A DNA stretch of 64,000 nucleotides, from contig CAYXVG010000030.1 of assembly GCA_964468205.1 (NCBI GenBank), positions 1 to 64,000 on the forward strand. The letters are read 5' to 3'. Numbering within the stretch: the first letter of the stretch is position 1; every line of letters begins with the position of its first letter. The stretch is from CAWELS01 sp964468205 (GTDB lineage: Bacteria; Acidobacteriota; Terriglobia; Bryobacterales; Bryobacteraceae). Shown piece by piece: positions 58,806-64,000 of the stretch. The position numbers and the translations under genes were made by a program. The notes beneath the pieces are model-generated. The model had not been told where the DNA came from and made no database searches. It saw only the letters and a list, made by a program, of their open reading frames with translations.

Positions 58806-61229
58806 ATGGCAAGCAAAGAGACTTCGAATCACCCAACGTATGATTCCCGTAATATTAAGGTTCTCGAGGGCCTCGAGGCCGTGCGCCTCCGGCCGGCGAT
58901 GTACATTGGATCCACCGGTGAATATGGTCTGCACCACTTGGTCTATGAAGTGGTGGACAACTCGGTGGATGAGGCTCTAGCCGGTTACTGCACGGAAATC
59001 GCTGTAACTATCCACATCGACAACTCCATTACAGTGGTCGACAACGGCCGTGGAATCCCGGTCGATCTGCACGAGGAGGAGGGCGTCTCGGCGGCCGAGG
59101 TCGTAATGACAAAACTCCATGCTGGCGGGAAATTCGACTCGAATAGCTATAAGGTTTCCGGTGGGCTCCACGGCGTCGGGGTGAGTTGTGTGAATGCTCT
59201 CGCCGAGAGCCTGAGACTCGAAATCTGGCGCGATGGTACCGTCTGGCAGCAAGAGTACGAGCGAGGCATCCCGAAAGGAAGGCTCCAGAAAACAGGGAAG
59301 GCTGGCCGGAAGAGTGGTACCAAGATCACGTTCCGGCCCGACCCGACCATCATGAAGGTGATCGAAGTCAACTTCGACACCTTGGCACAGCGGCTCCGGC
59401 AACTTGCTTTCCTCAATCGCGGCCTGCGAATTAACCTAAGTGACGAACGCGGCGAAGAGGTCAAGACGCAGGAATTCCATTACAGCGGAGGCGTCGCCGA
59501 ATTCATCAGGCACATCAATCGCGGCAAGAACGTTCTGCATGACAGTCCGATCCACTTTGAAGGGGAACGCGAGATTCCTACCGGCGGCGCACTTCAGATC
59601 GAAGTGGCTCTCCAGTATAACGACACGTACAACGAGAACATCTTCAGCTTCGCTAACAACATTCACACAATCGAGGGCGGCACGCACCTGAGCGGCTTCC
59701 GGAGCGCTCTTACGCGAACCATCAATGCTTATGGTCAGCAGGCGAATTTGTTCAAGGACCTTAAAGTCAACCTATCCGGAGATGATGTCCGGGAGGGGCT
59801 TACTGCCGTTATTAGTGTGAAGCTGCCGCAACCTCAGTTCGAGGGGCAGACAAAAGGAAAACTGAACAGTGACATTCAGGGTCAGGTGGTCCAGTTTGTC
59901 AATGAGAAGCTGGGCGAGTACTTTGACCGGCGTCCGCAAGTCATGAAGAAGATCGTCTCCAAGGCGATTGACGCCGCGCGGGCGCGGGAGGCGGCCAGGA
60001 AGGCCCGGGATCTTACTCGGCGAAAGGGCGCCCTCGATTCCGGCGGCTTGCCAGGGAAACTGGCAGACTGCCAGGAGCGGGATCCGGAGCGCTGCGAGAT
60101 ATTCCTGGTCGAGGGCGAGTCCGCCGGCGGCACGGCCAAGGCCGGCCGGGACAGGCGTTCCCAAGCGATACTTCCGCTCAAAGGCAAGATCCTGAATGTC
60201 GAGAAGGCTCGCTATGACAAAATGCTGGGCCATGAGGAAATCCGCTCCATGATTACCGCCATCGGCACCGGCATCGGGCAGGACGACTTCAACATCTCGA
60301 AGCTGCGCTACGGAAAGATCATCATCATGACTGACGCGGATGTCGACGGTTCCCATATCCGCACCCTGCTTCTCACGTTCTTCTTCCGTCATATGCAGCA
60401 ACTGATCAAGGGTGGACGTGTCTTTGTCGCTCAACCTCCGCTTTTCCGTCTGAAGAAGGGGAAGAAGGAACTGTACATCAAGGATGACAAGGAGTTCACC
60501 AGAGAGATCTTACGGCGCGCCACGGAGAACTTAACCGTGAGCCTGGCGGGCAATGGGGAAATGCTCTCCGGCAAGGAATTGCGCAGCTTCCTGATGAAGC
60601 TGGATGAGTTCCAGCAAATTTTTCAGCGGGTGGAGAGAAGGCTGCGCAATCCGGAGGTTGTCGATGTGGTGGCCAGCCCGGAGATCGCGATCGATACCAA
60701 GGAGCACTTCTCGGACCCGGAGCAGTTGAAGCCGGTTATTGAGAAGCTGAGGGAGATTGGGGTGGAGTCAGAGTTGGTTCCGGATGAAGAGCATTCGGCG
60801 TGGAAAGTGAAGTTTCGCGACGCTATGAGAGCGGAGCGTTACATCGATATCGAGCTCTCCACCATGCCCGAGTACCGCCGCCTCCGCAGTCTGGCACGGG
60901 AAATCGCGGTATACAATCGCCCGCCTTTTGCCGTGAGCAAGAACGGTGGCGAGGAAACGCAGGCCTCGTGGCGCTTGCTGCTTGACTACATGAAGGAAGA
61001 GGGTACCAGGGACTGCAATGTCCAACGCTATAAAGGCCTCGGAGAGATGAACGCCAACCAGCTATGGGAAACCACGATGAACGCGGAATCCCGCACGCTG
61101 TTGCGGGTTGAACTGCGTGACCTGGTGGAAAGCGATGAGATCTTCTCAACGCTCATGGGAGAAAACGTGGAGAACCGCCGGCGGTTCATCGAAGAGAATG
61201 CGCTTGAAGTGCGGAACCTGGACGTGTAA
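58806..61229 (+). CDS. gyrB: DNA gyrase subunit B, Gram-negative type
   Basis: GyrB is the ATPase subunit of DNA gyrase. ATG 58806 is chosen over the in-frame GTG 58791. The 807-residue protein has the GHKL ATPase region (MYIGSTGEYGLHHLVYEVVDNSVDEALAGYC, VDNGRGIPVDLHEEEGVSAAEVV, HAGGKFDSNSYKVSGGLHGVG), the TOPRIM region (EGESAGGTAKAGRDRRSQAILPLKGKILNVEKARYDKM, MTDADVDGSHIRTLLLTFF) and the C-terminal RYKGLGEMNANQLWETTM. Its length shows the ~170-residue insertion (residues ~540-710) found in E. coli-type GyrB. Confidence 0.96.
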   Translation: MASKETSNHPTYDSRNIKVLEGLEAVRLRPAMYIGSTGEYGLHHLVYEVVDNSVDEALAGYCTEIAVTIHIDNSITVVDNGRGIPVDLHEEEGVSAAEVVMTKLHAGGKFDSNSYKVSGGLHGVGVSCVNALAESLRLEIWRDGTVWQQEYERGIPKGRLQKTGKAGRKSGTKITFRPDPTIMKVIEVNFDTLAQRLRQLAFLNRGLRINLSDERGEEVKTQEFHYSGGVAEFIRHINRGKNVLHDSPIHFEGEREIPTGGALQIEVALQYNDTYNENIFSFANNIHTIEGGTHLSGFRSALTRTINAYGQQANLFKDLKVNLSGDDVREGLTAVISVKLPQPQFEGQTKGKLNSDIQGQVVQFVNEKLGEYFDRRPQVMKKIVSKAIDAARAREAARKARDLTRRKGALDSGGLPGKLADCQERDPERCEIFLVEGESAGGTAKAGRDRRSQAILPLKGKILNVEKARYDKMLGHEEIRSMITAIGTGIGQDDFNISKLRYGKIIIMTDADVDGSHIRTLLLTFFFRHMQQLIKGGRVFVAQPPLFRLKKGKKELYIKDDKEFTREILRRATENLTVSLAGNGEMLSGKELRSFLMKLDEFQQIFQRVERRLRNPEVVDVVASPEIAIDTKEHFSDPEQLKPVIEKLREIGVESELVPDEEHSAWKVKFRDAMRAERYIDIELSTMPEYRRLRSLAREIAVYNRPPFAVSKNGGEETQASWRLLLDYMKEEGTRDCNVQRYKGLGEMNANQLWETTMNAESRTLLRVELRDLVESDEIFSTLMGENVENRRRFIEENALEVRNLDV

Positions 61230-61270
61230 TGTCCGGGTTTCGGGTCTCGATGCCGGTCGGATGAATGGCG

Positions 61271-62260
61271 TCAGCGGACGAGGTCCTCGGCATCGCCGTG
61301 GAGTAGACCTTCGACATCCTTACGGTCTACCAGGGGCGTGTTCTGCGGGATGGTGAGTTTGAGGGCGGCCATAGCGCCAGCATATCCAAGCGCCCGCGGG
61401 AGGCCTCCGGTCAACATACCGTAGAGTAACCCGGCCATGAACGCGTCTCCTGAGCCCAGGCGATTCACAACTCGCACACGATATCCGTCGCTCTGGTGGA
61501 AGCCGTTGCCGTCCAGCGCGAGGCTGCCTTCACTGTCCAGGGTCATTACCGTGGCTTGCAGTTGGTAGGTGTCCCGGACGTAGGTCAATATATCGCGGCG
61601 TGTTTCAACGCCGGTGGCGAGCATACGCAGATCCGCCTCGGTCCCTACGAGAAGATCGACTTCCGGAAGCAGGTCCGCAAGAGTACTTGCTGCCTCCTCG
61701 CGGCTCCAGAGCAGCCGCCGGTAGTTTACGTCAAAGGAAATCCGGATACTGACCTCGTGCTTACGGCGCAGGATGTCCCGGATGGTTGCAAGACATGTGC
61801 CGCTCAGGGCGGGCGTGATACCCGTGAGGTGGAGCCACTCGGCCCGGGAAAGATACGCCCAGTCGAGTTCTTCGGAGCTTAGAGTGGCCGCGGAACTGTC
61901 GGCCCGGTCATAGATGGTGCGCATTGGCCGTGGCGAGGAGCCGAATTCAAAAAAGAAGGTGCCGACGCGGCCCGCGGTTGTCCATACTACCGCCGAAGTG
62001 TCGACACCATGCGAGCGCATCTCGTTTACGATCTTCCGGCCGAGGCTGTTATCCGTCAGCTTTCCGATCCAGCCTGTGTGGACACCGAGGCGCTCAAGAC
62101 CGATTGCGACGTTGGACTCCGAACCGCCGAGATAACTGTGGAAGACGCTGCTCTGCTCGATGAGTTCGTGCGCCGGTGGCGCGAACATCACCATCGTTTC
62201 GCCGAGGCAGACAACTCTCGGCGATACCGGCGCCGGTTCGGATAACGCTCCTTGAAACAT
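61271..62260 (-). CDS. kdgK: 2-keto-3-deoxygluconate kinase, PfkB family
   Basis: KdgK phosphorylates 2-keto-3-deoxygluconate in sugar-acid catabolism. The 329-residue protein has the PfkB features CLGETMVMFAPP, YLGGSESNVAIGLERLGVHTGWIGKLTDNSLGRKI and the ATP-binding NRLGSGDAFMAGLLYGML. ATG 62260 overlaps the stop of the upstream DapA-family gene (TAATG), a sign of coupling. Other PfkB substrates such as ribokinase-type sugars are not excluded. Confidence 0.83.
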   Translation of the reverse strand: MFQGALSEPAPVSPRVVCLGETMVMFAPPAHELIEQSSVFHSYLGGSESNVAIGLERLGVHTGWIGKLTDNSLGRKIVNEMRSHGVDTSAVVWTTAGRVGTFFFEFGSSPRPMRTIYDRADSSAATLSSEELDWAYLSRAEWLHLTGITPALSGTCLATIRDILRRKHEVSIRISFDVNYRRLLWSREEAASTLADLLPEVDLLVGTEADLRMLATGVETRRDILTYVRDTYQLQATVMTLDSEGSLALDGNGFHQSDGYRVRVVNRLGSGDAFMAGLLYGMLTGGLPRALGYAGAMAALKLTIPQNTPLVDRKDVEGLLHGDAEDLVR

Positions 62261-63168
62261 TACTCCTCCCGCGGCAGAAATCCGATGTCCCGAAAAGCCG
62301 CCAGCATCTCGGCGCCGTGGTCATCCGGCACGGGAAGGATGGGCGCCTTGGGATAGCCGGCGTCGATCCCCCTGGCATGCAGCACCCGGTAGATCGCGGC
62401 GTTCGTTGACGACGGAATGTGAAGGATTTGCCGGGCCCGGTTCACCGTGAGCTGAAGCTCGGCGGCCTCATCATATTTCCCGTTCGTATACAGGTCCCAG
62501 AAGCGCACCATAACTTCCGGAAATGCGTTTGCTAAACCGGAGACGCAGCCCTTGGCGCCGGACATCCATGCGGGCAGTGCAATGCCTTCGGTCCCGACGA
62601 CGAAATGGAAGTCCGGCCGGTCTTGCATAGCGAGTATGAGGTGGGTGAATCCAATGAAGCTGAATCCGCTGTCCTTGATTCCCGCCACGCCTGCGTCCGC
62701 AAGGCGGCGGAGTGTCCCTGGTCCGACATCGAAGCCGCTCGTCTGAGGATTATTGTAGACGTAAACGGGTATGCTGACAGCCGCTGCGAGTTGTTCAAAA
62801 TGCCGCACCACGGAGCGCTCGTCGTGCTTATGATAATAGGGCGGGATGGCTGCCACACAGGCCGCGCCGCGTCCCTCCGCGTGTTTTGCCAACTCGACGG
62901 TGAGCTCGGTCGAGGTTGTCCCAACGTGAACGACTACGGTGAGCTTCTCGCCGGCTTCCTCAATAACGATCTCGCAAACGCGCTTGCGGTCCGCTTCCGG
63001 CATGATGGGGCCGCTGCCGTACGTGCCGCAGATGAAGAGCCCGTGTACTCCGCCGGCGACCTGGAATTGGAGAAGTTGGCGCAGGCCTTTTTCGTGGATC
63101 CGGCCCTCGGCGGTGAATGGCGTTGTTAATGGGGGGATGATTCCTGTCGGTTTAGTGGAGCTGGACAT
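62260..63168 (-). CDS. DapA-family lyase/aldolase
   Basis: This 302-residue TIM-barrel enzyme has the DapA family signature (GIIPPLTTPFTAEGRI, Schiff-base Lys in AGIKDSG, and YNNP with the catalytic Tyr). The family includes dihydrodipicolinate synthase, KDG aldolase, N-acetylneuraminate lyase and KDG dehydratase. Its neighbour kdgK points to 2-keto-3-deoxygluconate or related sugar-acid metabolism rather than lysine synthesis. GTTYGS is replaced by GTYGS (FICGTYGSG). The ATG at 63168 is preceded by a GGAAG site. Confidence 0.82.
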   Translation of the reverse strand: MSSSTKPTGIIPPLTTPFTAEGRIHEKGLRQLLQFQVAGGVHGLFICGTYGSGPIMPEADRKRVCEIVIEEAGEKLTVVVHVGTTSTELTVELAKHAEGRGAACVAAIPPYYHKHDERSVVRHFEQLAAAVSIPVYVYNNPQTSGFDVGPGTLRRLADAGVAGIKDSGFSFIGFTHLILAMQDRPDFHFVVGTEGIALPAWMSGAKGCVSGLANAFPEVMVRFWDLYTNGKYDEAAELQLTVNRARQILHIPSSTNAAIYRVLHARGIDAGYPKAPILPVPDDHGAEMLAAFRDIGFLPREE

Positions 63169-63204
63169 AATCTTGCTTCCTTTCTCTCTAGCGTGCTTTG
63201 CCTC

Positions 63205-63600
63205 CTAACGAGCGTACCCGCCGCGGCGGAAACCTTGTCCCACTGCGGCCAGTTCGCCGTCAACATAGAGTTGAATGGCCTCTTCGGGCGTGTGACGAGG
63301 GTCGACAACAAACGGTGTAATGCCGTTCCGTCCCAACTCCTCGGCCGCTCGCCATCCCATGCCGCCGCTGATGACGGCGCTGCATCCTCGGAGAACCTCC
63401 GGGATGCCGGTCCGGTTGTGGATTTCCTGTTGTTCTTGGCTGCCTCCGGAATCCGGGACATCCTGATGTGTACACGTGTTCGGCCTGCTTTCGTCTTCCG
63501 TGATGTCGCCATCACTTACATCGAAGATCAGCCAGTTCGCGCTGCGGTCGAAGTGGTGGGAAATTCCTGCCGCCTCCGAGGTCGCTATTGCCACTTTCAT
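63205..63600 (-). CDS. NifX/NifB-associated-type FeMo-cofactor-binding-like protein
   Basis: This 131-residue protein has the fold signature of NifX/NafY/YjgF-unrelated 'dinitrogenase iron-molybdenum cofactor' proteins: MKVAIATSEAAGISHHFDRSANWLIFDVSDG at the start and GCSAVISGGMGWRAAEELGRNGITPFVV in the core. The SD GGAAAGGAG is excellent. No nif genes are in the window, so it is likely a stand-alone metal- or cofactor-binding protein. The gap to the upstream divergent gene is ~206 bases. Sequence reaches the end of the DapA-family unit but is separated by a 36-bp gap. Confidence 0.78.
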   Translation of the reverse strand: MKVAIATSEAAGISHHFDRSANWLIFDVSDGDITEDESRPNTCTHQDVPDSGGSQEQQEIHNRTGIPEVLRGCSAVISGGMGWRAAEELGRNGITPFVVDPRHTPEEAIQLYVDGELAAVGQGFRRGGYAR

Positions 63601-63744
63601 GGTTTCCGCTCCTTTCCGGTTTCCCATGCATTGTCTGCTGAACCGGCGCGGTGGCCGGCATCACTGCTCAGCGTTCCGGTTCCTGGTGGCCTCTCGGATC
63701 GCGGCACTTTATCGAGTTCATTACCCGAATCTCTTTGCGTTATC

Positions 63745-63774
63745 ATTATAAGCATATGCCCATAATGCCGGCAA
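63745..63774 (-). promoter_or_regulatory. Candidate promoter of the NifX-like gene
   Basis: On the minus strand TTGCCG (63774-63769) is followed after 18 bases by a consensus TATAAT (63750-63745). It would give a ~140-base leader. Confidence 0.4.
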
Positions 63775-63806
63775 CGGCGACTTGCCAGTGAGATGATGGC
63801 GGTGCG

Positions 63807-64000
63807 ATGCACAAGCGAATTGGCATACTCGGTGGTCTGAGTCCAGAATCCACGGTTGCTTACTACGAGTACATCACTCGGACTTATACCCAACGGTACG
63901 GTGACTATGGGTATCCCGAAGTGCTGATCTACAGCGTGAACTTCCAGCGGTATGTCGATTGGCAAAGCACAGGGCGTTGGGACGAAGCGCGCGAGGACAT
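63807..64000 (+). CDS. Aspartate/glutamate racemase family protein, 5' part
   Basis: The coding sequence starts at ATG 63807 and runs off the window after 64 codons. It reads HKRIGILGGLSPESTVAYYEYITR, the diagnostic first block of the Asp/Glu racemase superfamily, whose members include aspartate and glutamate racemases and hydantoin racemases. Which substrate it uses needs the rest of the protein. It is divergent from the NifX-like gene. The upstream ribosome site is weak (GATGGCGGTGCG). Confidence 0.8.
   Translation, partial: MHKRIGILGGLSPESTVAYYEYITRTYTQRYGDYGYPEVLIYSVNFQRYVDWQSTGRWDEARED

Noticed and set aside
62260..63168. dapA (lysine biosynthesis)
   Set aside because: The context with kdgK suggests sugar-acid metabolism, so the gene symbol was withheld.
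1..64000. tRNA, rRNA, CRISPR array or insertion sequence
   Set aside because: I saw no tRNA-like clover-leaf ends, no regularly spaced repeats, no transposase domain and no terminal inverted repeats. Small RNAs cannot be excluded by eye.

Overview
The window looks like a GC-rich bacterial chromosome segment, most likely from an Acidobacteriota member of the Bryobacterales/Solibacterales type. This is inferred from gene content, not from a marker search. The clues are a VWFA protein of the acidobacterial kind, a Ser/Thr kinase with the N-terminal extension usual in that phylum, many secreted proteins without assigned function, a tandem recA pair and Gram-negative features (RlpA, lipoproteins, an E. 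coli-length GyrB). I see no rRNA, tRNA, CRISPR array, transposase or phage gene. Nearly all the DNA is coding.

Layout. 0-5 kb: the end of an interrupted Ser/Thr kinase gene, a YtxH-like protein, a sodium:solute symporter, small membrane and secreted proteins and a radical SAM protein. 5-8.9 kb (minus): three translationally coupled genes for a secreted FGE-like/beta-propeller fusion, a MutT1-like Nudix enzyme and a beta-lactamase-fold lipoprotein. 9-24 kb: a hybrid histidine kinase, Der GTPase, two tandem NCS1 permeases, a DUF302 protein, an isopropylmalate-dehydrogenase-family enzyme, a MidA-like methyltransferase, a lysine-rich histone-H1-like protein with a clear promoter and terminator, RlpA, a sigma-54 activator without a sensor domain, a receiver/degenerate-GGDEF protein and a glycosyltransferase. 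24-32.5 kb: a TPR lipoprotein, TatA, HU, two adjacent recA genes, a VWFA protein and RluD. 32.5-48 kb: GalU, a GT-C membrane glycosyltransferase, NusB/RibH, LepA, a run of secreted or periplasmic proteins (DUF3604, propeller, S55 peptidase) and a fused Nfn-type flavoprotein. 48-55.7 kb: bactofilin, five glycosyltransferases and alanine racemase, a likely envelope or exopolysaccharide region. 55.7-61.2 kb: a probable replication origin region with dnaA, dnaN and gyrB and an inverted pair of perfect DnaA boxes. 61.2-64 kb: a KDG kinase/DapA-family operon, a NifX-like protein and the start of an Asp/Glu racemase.

The observations most worth following are the tandem recA pair, in which one copy has a changed L1 DNA-binding loop; the single-chain Nfn-like enzyme with its halves in the order opposite to the usual fusion; the FGE-like/FN3-like/propeller fusion that lacks FGE cysteines; and the kinase gene with an amber codon exactly at a conserved Tyr before the P-loop. 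Start codons were chosen from Shine-Dalgarno sequences, signal peptides and overlaps, and several were moved inward from the longest possible frame.
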